This document shows positions 47,573-57,820 of a stretch of DNA of 64,000 nt, one piece after another. The stretch is from Lycorma delicatula (lineage: Eukaryota; Arthropoda; Insecta; Hemiptera; Fulgoridae): contig NC_134458.1 of NCBI RefSeq assembly GCF_047948215.1, positions 143,681,536 to 143,745,535 of the forward strand. The letters run 5' to 3'. The number at the start of each line of letters is the position of its first letter. The stretch's first letter is position 1. Both the position numbers and the translations under genes were made by a program. The notes beneath the pieces were generated by a model. The model did no database searches. It had not been told where the DNA came from and saw only the letters and a list, made by a program, of their open reading frames with translations.

Positions 47573-47663
47573 GTGGTAACTTAGTAGTTACCACGGGGCC
47601 TCAATGCCCCGTGGCATTCTTCTCCTCATAGCTGAGGAGAAGCTCACAGCTATGAGGAGAAGA
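47573..47663 (+). repeat. Three consecutive hairpins in the LINE 3' UTR
   Basis: Hairpin 1 is GTGGTAACT / AGTTACCAC (47,573-47,581 with 47,586-47,594). Hairpin 2 is CCACGGGGC / GCCCCGTGG (47,591-47,599 with 47,606-47,614). Hairpin 3 is TCTTCTCCTCATAGCTG / CAGCTATGAGGAGAAGA (47,618-47,634 with 47,647-47,663). Hairpins 1 and 2 share 47,591-47,594 and so exclude each other. They begin about 7 bases after the ORF2 stop. Folded 3' UTRs are known to be recognised by some LINE reverse transcriptases; a role here is inference. Confidence 0.85.
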
Positions 47664-47971
47664 TCATTCCTTCGTTTGGGGATCACAACAACTGGGTAAT
47701 GAAAAGACCGAGACCCGGTTCCCTCGGCGGGGGCTAGGGACGGCTTTGTCGGGCCTGGCTCTTTGTCGGGGCGGCTAGAGTCAGGCACACTAAAACAAAA
47801 GATCCAACCGGGGGGGGGCTGACCTGCTGTGCCGGACGTACAGCCAGCGGGTGGGGAGGCCTCCTTTGAGTTTAAAGGACACTTTCCCGGGCTGCGCATA
47901 CTTGAATGGATACCCGGCCCGGGGAAGTAGGGAAAAAAATAAAAAAAAAGGTAGGTAGGTATTTCAAACCA

Positions 47972-48061
47972 GATTTGTAAGTATCTATATAGCTACTTAC
48001 AAATCAGCTGATGATTTATTAGGTGATAATTTGTAAGTAGCTATATAGATACTTACAAATC
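47972..48061. repeat. Two 34-bp palindromes, each the reverse complement of the other
   Basis: GATTTGTAAGTATCTATATA... (47,972-48,005) is a near palindrome with a single off-centre mismatch pair. 48,028-48,061 is its exact reverse complement apart from the first base. The spacer is 22 bp (AGCTGATGATTTATTAGGTG plus AT). The block lies between the R1 LINE and an RTE fragment. Upstream of the LINE, GATTTGGTAAGTAGG at 46,438-46,452 resembles the same motif. Confidence 0.9.
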
Positions 48062-48345
48062 AGGTGAAGGAAATCGATGAAGAAAGAAGCATTTGGAAAA
48101 TTGTAGTTAAAAGAAGAGACAGACTTATGGACCACATATTAAGGCATCATGGAATAGTCGCTTTAATATTGGAGGGGCAGGTAGAAGGAAAAAATTGTGC
48201 AGGCAGGCAACGTTTGGAATATGTAAAACAAGTTTTTAGGGATATATGATGTAGAGGGTATGAGGGTATACCGAAATGAAACGACTACCACTAGAGAGGG
48301 AATCTTGGAGAGCTGCATCAAACCAGTCAAATGACTAAAGACAAA
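48062..48345 (+). pseudogene. RTE-clade LINE 3'-end fragment
   Basis: The plus strand reads IDEERSIWKIVVKRRDRLMD, HILRHHGIVALILEGQVEGK, then NCAGRQRLEYVKQ and a stop. A short duplication (GAGGGTATGAGGGTATA) then shifts the frame before the conserved 3' end AATCTTGGAGAGCTGCATCA, CCAGTCAAATGACT and an A-rich tail at about 48,340. It closely matches the last ~90 codons of the element at 37.5-38.8 kb, so it is an extreme 5' truncation of the same family. Confidence 0.88.
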
Positions 48346-48350
48346 AGAAA

Positions 48351-49722
48351 AATTTCATATACTTAAGTTCACGAAATATCAAACTAAGAAATTTGTTTAT
48401 TTCCTTAGATTTTAACTTTGTCGCTTATTTAAAAAAAAAAATATTCAAGAAGTTTCTTGGTAAGATAAAACAAAAATTATGTTGTTATAATTTTAATTAT
48501 GATTGTCATTTTTTCCTTAACACGAATTAAAATTTTTTAACCTTCTTTTTTTTTTAGCTATTTTTGAAAATATTTCAATGACAGACTTACTGAAATAAAA
48601 AATTTAGTTGGAAAAAATAACTGAAATTTTTAAATCGATTGTAATTGGTATAAATAAATTCTCAGTCGCACAATATATTTGATATAACAAACTACTTTTT
48701 TATGAAGTAATAATTTGGAAACATATTGTATAACTTTTAAAAATCGTAAAAATGCCTTCCTAATTATAAGTAAAAATGTTATGTTCATTTGTATGAAGTA
48801 GAAATTAAAAGAAAATTATCGAAAATCTTTTCTATTACGAAAAATTTAATAAATGAACGCTTCCGTATAATTTATATATATATACATATTTTATAATTAT
48901 TTCCAATATTACAGAAAAGTGGAGGCTCTTCATTTACATAACTTAAAAACTATAATAAATTCATCTATCATTAGGAAACTTTAATTGGAGCTGCGCTTCG
49001 TGTTAACTGGAAGAAAACTTAATGACCAAACTGTGTAACTGACTAAACTTATAAATTTGAGAGCATCTACGTTTAATAAAATGTTTGCGCTTAGTTTCTG
49101 TAAATATTACCAATGTTAATATAATATCATATAAGTGTTCAGATCATGCTAATTATATTACCATGTTTTTTAATTGAATAAATATTATATTGCTAAATAA
49201 ATTATGTTAATTCTTTGTTCTGTTTTAAAACATAATAGTCTTCGAGTTGTTTTTCTATTTTATTTATGCGTTTTCCTTTCTTACAATTGATAATTGAACT
49301 TAAAATCTCCGTTGGGAAAATCAAGACTTTTGAATTCTTGTATACGAGTATATTTTTCAACTATTGCCACCATAAGAACCCATTATTATTTATACGATTG
49401 TAAATTGTCTTAATTTTAAAGAAGGTCTAAATCAGAAACGCGCAATTTTTAATATAAATACTTTTTTATAGCTCATGTACTTTTTTAATTGTTTGTGAAA
49501 ACCCTGCTACATACACCTTTAAGTAATTATATTCTCTTTATTAATTTGTCCTGCATATTGATCCTCATTGTATACTTTCCCTACTAATACTTAATAGTTT
49601 ATTCTTCCTATTTATTGTAATGGGTACCATGATTCGACTTCCCGAAAACTTCGCCACATATTCGTGTTTCACATCTCTCAGACCCCAAAACCACCGTCAG
49701 TTCAAACGTTTATATATACATT

Positions 49723-49758
<36 letters not shown>

Positions 49759-50278
49759 CATTTCACTTTCTTGAGGACACGATAACTGCCGTAATTTCCC
49801 GTCAATCACTTTCAAATTGATACATAAAATATAACGAACGAAAATCTAGGACGAGTTCGTTAATGGAAAAAACCGCACCATGGGAGTGGATATGGGGGGC
49901 TTTTTCTCAAAAACAAAATATCGCTATAACTTTCTTACTAACATTGAATTCGTTTAAAGTTCCTACCATGCTTTGGATAAGGGCCTACTTTAAAAACACA
50001 CTAAAAATGTATGATTTATCTTTCCACGGAACTATATTACGAGAAAAATAATTTAGTCTTGAGAAAAGCTCTAGGACATTTCCAAGCAGCGGTACCCAGT
50101 CTATAATAATCTCTGGAAAGTAGAAAAATTTACGCTTTGGAAGTAGCACATTATTGATTAGCAATTTTTTTTTGATCTGGTAAAACATATTGCAACAAAA
50201 ATTGTTTTTCCTTCATAAATAACTATCCAGCTAACAACAGGCAGCCTGCATGGCTTCTTTAATTCATAATCTCGCCCA
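48351..50278. other. No gene seen
   Basis: AT-rich, with a TA-rich run near 49,710-49,757. A region at 49,860-50,060 is slightly GC-richer and may be an old repeat, but no second copy was found in the window. Confidence 0.5.
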
Positions 50279-50458
50279 GCCTAGAAATTGTAGCCGGTTT
50301 CAGTGACACGAGTGATGACGACTCGGCATTTCACCCGGATTTGAATCCCAGTCCGGCATGGCATTTTCCCACGCTACAAAATTGCTATTTCACCTCATTT
50401 TTTGATGCAATATCTAACGGTGTCCTGGAGGCTAAAAAAAAGCTGCCTAGAAATTGTA
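50279..50458 (+). mobile_element. tRNA-derived SINE, family 1, copy 4, with perfect 14-bp target duplication
   Basis: GCCTAGAAATTGTA occurs at 50,279-50,292 and again at 50,445-50,458, bracketing a 152-bp SINE. The head CCGGTTTCAGTGACACGAGT is followed by ACTCGGCATTTCACCCGG and a box B-like GGATTTGAATCCC. Then come GTCCGGCATGGCATTTTCCC, a body with TGATGCAATATCTAACGGTG and TCCTGGAGGCT, and an A-rich tail. This copy defines both ends of the family. Confidence 0.92.
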
Positions 50459-50754
50459 TCACATATGGAAGTATCCAACAGATCTAAAAACTTCCTCTGG
50501 AAATGAAATTACTTTCATTATTTTTAGAAATTAATTTAAAATAATAGATGGGTAAGAAACCCGAGTTCGTTCATTAAAATTTAACATTTTATTGTTTTAT
50601 TGTAATTAAAGCAATGATTATTACAACGATGATGGCTTCATATTTATTTCTTTAATAATAATCTAACTGTATGAATAAATAATATTAATCGAATTAAATG
50701 ATCTTTTATTTATTATTTAAGTTGTTAAAATATGTATTTTCCTAATCTGTACTT

Positions 50755-51045
50755 TGTAATCTGTTCAACTGGAGAACAATAAGCAACCCCTCACCCGAAT
50801 CTAATGAGACGAGGATGATATTATGATACGTAAATTAGATGTAGCCTAGTACAGACTCATACCTGAGATGTGTAGTTAATTGAACTCCAACTACCAAAGT
50901 ATACCGGTATCCACTGCCTAGTATTCAAATTCTAATAAAAACTACTAAAGTTTACTAAAAATTGATTGTCAGAACTTTCTACTTCGAAAATCAGCTGTTA
51001 AACAACTGATTTGCGGACGACGAGTTTTCTAGTGTTCTCAGGTAA
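50755..51045 (-). mobile_element. tRNA-derived SINE, family 2, copy 2
   Basis: Contains GGAGAACAATAAGCAACCCC, AATGAGACGAGGATGATATT, CAACTACCAAAGTATACCGG and GAAAATCAGCTGTTAAACAA in the family order. The tRNA-like head lies at the high-coordinate end and is decayed. It is followed after about 20 bp by an inverted partial copy. Confidence 0.75.
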
Positions 51046-51067
51046 AGATTCTATAATAATAGTATTT

Positions 51068-51180
51068 CCTTTTATTCGGATTTGAATACTGGATTGTGGT
51101 TACCGGTGTTCTTTGGTGATTGGCTTTCAATTAACTACACGTCTTAGGATTGCTCGGCCTGAGTTTTGTCAAGATTATAA
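51068..51180 (+). mobile_element. tRNA-derived SINE, family 2, partial inverted copy
   Basis: GAATACTGGATTGTGGTTAC, CGGTGTTCTTTGGTGATTGG and TTTCAATTAACTACACGTCT are the reverse complement of the body of the adjacent copy. The two together make an inverted repeat of about 110-bp arms. Confidence 0.7.
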
Positions 51181-52964
51181 ATTTATCAATATAGTTATAT
51201 TACACTGATTAGTCCTTAGTGACTTTAATTGCTGATGCGACTATAAATAAAAATATAAAGAGTATTAGATGCAAAATATTAGTTATGCATTTAATACTGC
51301 TACTTGTGTATGCAAACCCTTATAATTTTGAGTAATGCTACAAATTAATTTGGACTATTTGTGTTTCGTCTTCTCAACTATGATTAAATGCAAACGGTTC
51401 GACCAATTTCAGTTTTCCCTCTCGATCTGTGGAAATTTATAGGAGTAAAATGCTTGCTGCATGTTAATCTAAAACCTGGATAATCTGTATGCAAATTTTC
51501 GTTCATATCTATTCAGTTGCTTTTACATGATTGATCAACTTGCAAATCAATAGAATTTACCTTCAAATCAAATATAAGTCACCTTCTTAAAAGTTACATT
51601 TCAAAAAATATATTTAGTTTAAATAAATACTTCTACATAATTACTTAAATGATACTTTTAATGTAATTATTAGTCCTAATGTCAAAACATAGTTATTTAT
51701 TGGTAGTTAAAAATAATAAATAATATCTTTATTTTCAAATGAGTACATAGTAATTGATGACTTAAGTCGGTGTTTCATTTAAAATAACTTTTGTATTGTA
51801 TTTGAATTTACTCGGATTGTATAGGCTTATATCTTTATGCAGCATACCCATATTTCTCGACGACTAAGCAAATATTGTTCTTACAAAAATGTTTTGTAGC
51901 GCCAAACGTTTACTGTAACTAACCTTGAGTTCGTTGATTAAAGGGGAGGTCATTGATGAAGAATGCGGGGGAAAGTTACGTATATTTACGAAAACATGTG
52001 CTTGTATTTTCTACTTAATTAGGGCACCAAATTTTGAAAAATCGTACTCTTCTATAACGAATTATAATAAATTATATTAATTTATGTAAGGTCAGTATTT
52101 ATTGTTTATTAGTGAAAATGACATTATTTGCTGTAGCGTTCATAAAAACTTCTTATGATCAACCAAACTACTTTCAAAATATAACAGAAGTTTTACATCC
52201 GGTTTATATTATAATAATTTTTATCTATTTCTTATTCAATATTATTAGCTCTTCCTGTTTTACAGAAAACAAATTAAACAATTATGAATTATTTTAATAT
52301 CAAAATAAATGATCGTAACTTTTATATATTAATATACTTAATTAGTGTCTCAAGAATTTCAATTTAGCCATATTTTCCTGTTGAGAAACAATTCATATCC
52401 CGAACGTTTTCTTTATTTTCATTGCTACAAAATATTTTGAAATTATTTCCGTCCTTTTTTTCTTGTGGACATGAATAAAAATGTTTACATTATAATTTTT
52501 TAATTCGAAACGTACTACATTAGTCTTTTTTTTAAACTTCAGGAATTAAATTATTCCTTATGATCTCAAGAGCAACATTTAAAATAAATTACAACAGAAG
52601 TATTACTAATTTATAAAAATATGTCAATTTATAATTTCATTATATTTTTTTTATAAACTACGCTTTTAAGGAAAGTTTGAAATATATTATTTTAATTTCA
52701 TTTCTAAAACTTGGTAACTTAACACTCCCTTCTCTTTCATACCAGCTTCTTTTTTATCATTTTATTGAAAAGTTTTTAAAACTCTTGTATGGTCGATTTA
52801 TCCAATTTTTTTTTAATAATGTCACATGTTCAACTTTTTATGGTTTCAAGGCTGGTCATTTCAGTGCGCAATATATGAGGTAAATGATTACACTGCTTCA
52901 CGTCGAACTTTAATAATACTTATTGCGTATATTTCTAAATGTTAGTCAAACCATCTTGGTACAA
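51181..52964. other. No gene seen
   Basis: AT-rich. Frames at 52,112-52,297 and 52,677-52,883 are Phe/Leu/Ile-rich without domain signature. Confidence 0.5.
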
Positions 52965-53046
52965 CTGCCTTCTTTATAAATAAAATTCCTTACTTAAGTA
53001 TGGTACTGCCTTCTTTATAAATAAAATTCCTTACTTAAGTATGGTA
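52965..53046. repeat. 41-bp perfect tandem duplication
   Basis: A unit starting CTGCCTTCTTTATAAATAAA and ending TTAAGTATGGTA is present twice head to tail (52,965-53,005 and 53,006-53,046). The two units are identical, which suggests a recent duplication. Confidence 0.95.
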
Positions 53047-53249
53047 TCAGTGAAAACAACGTATTCGATTACCACTTGTTATCGCAACTGCGCTGAACAC
53101 GGCCTCGCAAAACTACTACTCTATCCGCTGGTTCCTGGCAGTATATATCCCCTGGCTTGCAGAACCAGTACCCGACTCGTCCCTTTAATTGTTGAAGTTT
53201 AATCATTTTCATTGTCCGCGCTTTTACGTTTTTCTATAAGTTCTTATCC

Positions 53250-54225
53250 AGGAAAAGTCCTTCTGAAAGTTTATTCAGGCAAGTCCAATAATCCTTTTGG
53301 TTGAGCAAAAGCTTTCAGAGGTGTTGCGCACACCTGTTTTTGACAAATCCTCAAAGAAAAAAGTTAAGTTGTGTAACGTCATGGGTCAAGGTGGCCAGAG
53401 AATTGGTCTATCACAGTCGATCCAACGTTGAGGAATTGTTTATGTAGGTAGTCCCTAATATGTATACCCCAGTGTGGTGGTGCACAATCTTGTTGGAAAT
53501 AAACTCTGGGTTGCCGATGTTAAGTTTGTAATATTAAATACTCCTGCAACATGCCTTGGTAACTAGCGCTAGTAACTGTTATTGGCTCGTAACTGTTTGG
53601 TTGGAAGAAGAATCATCCGATCACTCGTTAAGCAGTCAATACACACCAAACGTTAATTTTCTGTCTATCATGTTATGTTTGTCAAACAGCATGAGGGTTT
53701 TCGCTACCCCAAATCCAACAATTATGACGGTTAGCGTGACCAGAAACACGGAAAGTAGCTTCGTCAGATAACTTTTTCTAAAAACGCATTACCTTCATTC
53801 ACTGTATCAAGAATGTCCACCTCAAAATTGTAACTACGTGGTTTATTGTCATCTTCAATTTCATACATCAACTGAATTTTGTGTTCATGAATTTTTAGGC
53901 GCTTGTGTAGAACCTTCAAAATTGTCGATTGCGGTATTCCCAGTTCTAAACTCGCACGACGGTCCATTTACTCTGGCTTCTCTGAAACGTTTTTCTTACT
54001 CGATCCACAACTTCCTCGGAGACGGGAGGTCTGCCAGCACCTTTTTTTGTACTACAATTTCAGTATCCTTCAACTGCTGATACCAATGTATAATATAGTC
54101 TTTATTAGGAGGATCACGGCTGTACTCTAAATGAAAACGTATATGAACGGTAATAACAAATCTGCTTTCATGAAACCGTAGTACTCACATTGCTTTCTCT
54201 TACACGGTAGCCATTGCTCAACTGA
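53250..54225 (-). pseudogene. Mariner-type transposase with HTH N-terminus, decayed
   Basis: On the minus strand the order is VLRFHESRFVITVHIRFHLE with DPPNKDYIIHWYQQL (HTH region, about 54,080-54,190), then AGRPPVSEEVVDRVRKTF. Next come RRASLELGIPQSTILKVLHK (53,900-53,960), [20 protein letters not shown] near 53,690-53,770 (catalytic Asp in SDEAT), QQDCAPPHWGIHIRDYL near 53,455-53,505 (second Asp position, QQDGAPPH in relatives), and RICQKQVCATPL. The third acidic segment is damaged. Stops and shifts are numerous. It belongs to the same broad superfamily as the 27.3-28.6 kb element but a different subfamily. Terminal repeats could not be fixed. Confidence 0.82.
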
Positions 54226-54229
54226 CGAT

Positions 54230-55204
54230 TCCCCTGTCGTTACATCATGTTACATCACGCTGGGGTGTTTATTCCAGGTCATCAATAACTTTAATACTTT
54301 CAATAGTGTTCAAAATCAATGCGTGCTACAATGCTTTGTTAATTTTTTATTAACAAATTAAATTTTATTCAGTGCCTCTAAAATGCACTGAATAATTTAT
54401 GTTCACTATGTATATTAAAGTAAATGCATTTTTTGTTTTTTTATAAAATATGTTTTCGTCTTTATAATAAAATGCATTTATAAGGTTTTTTATTATTATA
54501 TCTTAAATAATGTAAAGAAAATTTATAAAGTATAGGATGAAATATATATTATGTTTATAACTTGATTTCTTTTTAAGCGGAAAATAAACTTTATATTCAA
54601 AATCAAGAGAAAATTTTAACATTATACGGATAGAGAGATAATGTTATTATGCCTAAAGCAACCCTCTGTCAGTTAATGGAAATATGTTACGACGTAAAAG
54701 AAAGAAATATGTTATGGAAAATATTAAATTACTCGTGAAAAAATAAGCGTAAGATTTTTTAGAAAATAAAAATATATCTGTAACAAAAATTATTGTTTAT
54801 TTTGGATTTTTAATTAATAATGATTATTTAACTTTGAACGTTCACTGACGTAGATGAATTTTTTCTTTATTTGTTAATTTAAAAAGATTGATAGAAATAA
54901 TAATTATACTATATAAAAAAAAAAATTTGACAGGTAAATTAAAGGAATTTATTATTATGTACTGTAAAAATTTTTGTGTACGTAGAGAAAGAAAATTAAT
55001 TATATAATCTGCTTAACCACCGAACACCATTGCCAAAAAAATACACATTCGCTTAGCAAATCAAACCCAAGAGAGATAATTGTGTTCCTTTGTGAAGAGA
55101 GACTGCAGATGATGTGATTGGGAGAGAGTTGGTGAGAGGGTTGACTTGTAGTCCAAATTTCGTTCTTTATTGGGACACAATACAGTATTAATAACTTCTT
55201 CACC
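54230..55204. other. No gene seen
   Basis: AT-rich. AGTGCCTCTAAAATGCACTG near 54,371 forms a small CAGTGC-type hairpin. No coding similarity. Confidence 0.5.
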
Positions 55205-55700
55205 ACTCCTCGACATTCTTTTTTTCCTTCTGTTATTCCTTCCCTTCTTTTTCTTCATCTTTACGCTATTATTTTCGATCTTATGTTGCTTTTGTTCCAT
55301 CTCTTCCTATTTATTATTTTTTACTCCCTCTTTTTCTTTAACAACTTACTGTTATCATATCTTATTCTTCTTTTTATGCTCCTACTTCCCCTTCTCTTTC
55401 TTTTCTTAATTCTTCTTATTTTTCCTATCTTCTTTTTCTTCACCCTTTTTCGCTCCTCCATCCACTATATTGTCTTTTTTTTCTGTTTTTTTGTTTGCTT
55501 TATTTTCCCCATCTTATTTTTTTAATTCTTCTTCTTTTTCTATTCCTCTGTTACGGTTCTTTTCCTCTTTCTTTTCGTTTTTTTGTTATCTTCTTATTCT
55601 TTTTCTTCTACCTCTACGACGGCTATTTCATTCTGATCTTCCTATTTTTCTTCACCTTTATATTATTTTCTTGTTTTTTCTTTCTTATTCAAATACTTTC
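55205..55700. repeat. About 0.5 kb polypyrimidine tract
   Basis: The plus strand is overwhelmingly T and C (TTCTTTTTCTTC-like units without fixed period), so the minus strand is a polypurine run. Four overlapping open frames cross it only because stop codons are rare in such sequence; the translations are Phe/Leu/Ser-rich and are not genes. Polypurine-polypyrimidine tracts can form triplex DNA or delay polymerases. Confidence 0.85.
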
Positions 55701-56699
55701 ATGTAAAATAATTAACGGTTTAAACCATTAATATACTAATTTCTAATCATCATCGGTTGGTTTTATCTTTTTCTATATTTTTAAAAACAATTCTCAGTAT
55801 GCGTGTCTTTTATCATTTAAGTGCTACCGCATGTACGTAATAATTTGGATTTTATTACAGTATTAATCTATTTTATGTTCCCAATCTTTTTAGTGTTGAA
55901 TTATTTATCTTCGTATCGCTTCAGTTATGTTACAGACTGGCTAAAGTTTACAGTATATAAATATACAATAATATAAATCGTATAAATGTAGTTATATTTT
56001 GTAAAACTGAAAGTTAAATAAAGAATTATTATTATTGGTTTAAAAATACTTAATACATATTAGTATTTTTTTAAATAATTTTATAGAATCTCTTTTGTAA
56101 GAATATCTTGAAAAAATTATACTCTCAATTATAATGATATTTTCAAAATAAGTTAAAAAAACCAGTCTTTTTTATATGCTTTTATTTACTCCATTCTTTA
56201 TCTGTTTTTCTGTCGACAGCAGTATGTTCAAAACCTTGCCATCGATTTTTAACGTACTTCCCAATAAGTTAGTGAGCTCAAAATATGCGTACAAATTTAT
56301 TGTGGATGGCAATGCAATGTAGTGCAAACGTTTTAACGCATAAATTGTTTCAATAAAAATATAACTGTCTCAAAGACCTTACATTTGAAACGGATAAGCT
56401 CTTAGGTTAGCTGAGAGAGAGCACGCGAATGTTGTTTTCTACAACATGCTTCGCGTATTACTTTATTGATTGCTTGATTCCTAGACGGTATGCATTCAAG
56501 TCGGCTCCATGTCCGCGGAAAAGTTCCATGGCAGTTTTTCTTGTTGTCAATGATGTACTTAATGGCATTATGCTAGGTAAGCTGTTTCGTATACTAGGTA
56601 GCGTTTTCATTATGCTAGGCATTATGTTTCATATATTACCTCAACCTGAGGTTGATAAGTTTTTTCTTTTGTTAAAAAGTTTCTATTCAGACAGCCTAT
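55701..56699. other. No gene recognised
   Basis: AT-rich up to about 56,400. The 56,429-56,700 stretch may be degraded Helitron DNA continuing from the fragment to its right, but no motif is readable. The 146-codon plus-strand frame at 56,429-56,869 is antisense to that fragment and hydrophobic by composition. Confidence 0.45.
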
Positions 56700-56926
56700 C
56701 TAAATTGAATTTTATAGAACATTCAGTCTGTTTTGCAAATTATATAATTGATCACGTTCCGATCTCGGTTTATATTGTTCTGATGTTTCTGTTAGTCTTA
56801 CTTCTGAATGACACAAACGTTCCAGTCTACTTTCTCGTTGTTCTGAGTCTCATGTTTCTGATTCTCTAGTGTGTGAATTGTATAAACGGTCACGTTCCAA
56901 TCTGCTTTCTCACCTTTTTGATGGGG
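56700..56926 (-). pseudogene. Helitron helicase-like N-terminal repeat fragment
   Basis: The minus strand reads ESRLERDRLYNSHTRESET, then DSEQRESRLERLCHSEVRL and TETSEQYKPRSERDQLYNLQ. This is the reiterated R-L-E-R-D-R-x ... R-E-S-E-T-x-E-Q-R-E module of about 20-24 residues that precedes the Rep/helicase part in many animal Helitron proteins. Three to four modules survive, with one stop. No Rep HUH motif or helicase motif is present. The high-coordinate end meets a SINE. Confidence 0.65.
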
Positions 56927-57070
56927 TTTGTCAGCCTTCGGAACCACCATTAGATATTGCTTCAAAGGATGAGATGAAATGACAATATTGAAGCGCATGA
57001 AAATTCCATGCCTAAGCGGGATTTGAACCTGGGACCTCCGGATGAAAGGCCGAGACAGAAGGTCGGCTGC
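56927..57070 (-). mobile_element. tRNA-derived SINE, family 1, copy 5
   Basis: On the minus strand GCAGCCGACCTTC is followed by GTCTCGGCCTTTCATCCGGA, box B GGTTCAAATCCC, GCTTAGGCATGGAATTTTC, CTCATCCTTTGAAGCAATAT and CTAATGGTGGTTCCGAAGGC. About 18 bp of the box A region (GTGGCGCGAGTGGTAGCG-type) are deleted, so this copy could not be transcribed from its own promoter. Confidence 0.85.
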
Positions 57071-57511
57071 TAGTGTGACTTGTAAGTAATACAAACGATC
57101 ATATTCTAATTAATAGTTACTTTACTGTTTTGAATTAGAAGCTACTGTTTTTTTGTTTTTTTTTTTTTATAAAACTTCTCTTGAATGTTTTAATCTACTC
57201 TCGCATTGTTTTCTTGACCTGTTTTTTTTACGCTTCGATTTTTAGTCTCGCTTGTTTTCCTCAAAACATTCATCATTAATGTTTTCTTGTAATTTTTTGA
57301 GTTCTTATTCCTTGCTGAAATTATAATTAAAAAATTAAGAAATTATAAAAATGTTATCTGTATATACTTTAGGGCTGTGCTGTAATTTATCACAAAATAT
57401 TTGTTATAAAGTTATTTTTTAATTAAATAATTTTATTCATATCAAGAAATAATTACTAAACATTTTTATATATATATTACACATATATATATATTTTTGT
57501 TTTTCCTAATG
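57071..57511. other. No gene seen
   Basis: AT-rich with T runs and a TA-rich patch at 57,466-57,494. Confidence 0.55.
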
Positions 57512-57820
57512 TTGCGTTGCGGTCTGTTCTACTAGTCAATAATAAGCAACCCCCTACAGCGCAATGAGATGAGGATGATATCTATGACGTGTAAATGAGG
57601 TGTAGTCTTGTACAGACTCAGACCGACCATTCCTACGGTTTATTGAATCCCAACCACCAAAGTACACCGGTGTCCACTGTCTAGTATTTAAATCTGTATA
57701 AATTCAACTAGCTTTTACTAGTATTTGAACCTCAGAACCTTCGATTTCAGAAATCAGCTTTTTTGCGATTAATGATTTGCGACGATGAGCTAACCACTAC
57801 ACCAGCTCAGTGGGCTTAAG
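57512..57820 (-). mobile_element. tRNA-derived SINE, family 2, copy 3 (best head)
   Basis: On the minus strand the copy begins GCCCACTGAGCTGGTGTAGT, then GGTTAGCTCATCGTCGCAAA (box A), and GGTTCTGAGGTTCAAATACT (box B). The body follows with ACACCGGTGTACTTTGGTGG, GTTGGGATTCAATAAACC and TCTCATTGCGCTGTAGGGGG, ending GGTTGCTTATTATTG. This copy shows that the family is tRNA-derived. The order matches 3,230-3,535 and 50,755-51,045. Confidence 0.85.

Larger units (their letters stand above)
46461..47959 (+). mobile_element. R1-clade LINE, 3' half, inserted in a GGTA repeat
   Basis: The LINE body runs from about 46,471 to the A-rich end at 47,949. It is flanked by GGTAGGTAGG on both sides (46,461-46,470 and 47,950-47,959). 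The duplication lies in a GGTA-repeat context (AAGTAGGTAGGTGGTGG upstream), so a chance match of repeat units cannot be excluded. The contents are a partial ORF2 and a GC-rich, folded 3' UTR. Base composition is much richer in GC than the surroundings, as expected of a foreign insertion. Confidence 0.75.

Noticed and set aside
47588..47899. 103-codon minus-strand open frame, Pro/Ser-rich
   Set aside because: It lies antisense in the GC-rich 3' UTR of the R1-clade LINE; GC-rich DNA lacks stop codons by composition.
48006..48030. CTGATGA core as a possible hammerhead ribozyme
   Set aside because: No GAAA partner or closing stems occur at the right distance; the match is a chance heptamer between two palindromes.
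53131..54290. Terminal inverted repeats for the 53 kb mariner (CCTGGCAGTATATATCCCC against CCTGGAATAAACACCCC)
   Set aside because: The match needs several gaps and there is no TA on either flank, so the ends of this element are left undefined.
55170..55731. Overlapping Phe/Leu/Ser-rich plus-strand open frames
   Set aside because: They are produced by the polypyrimidine tract, which has almost no stop codons.
56429..56869. 146-codon plus-strand open frame resembling a membrane protein
   Set aside because: It is antisense to Helitron-like repeat modules on the minus strand; its hydrophobicity follows from the complementary codons and it has no domain signature.
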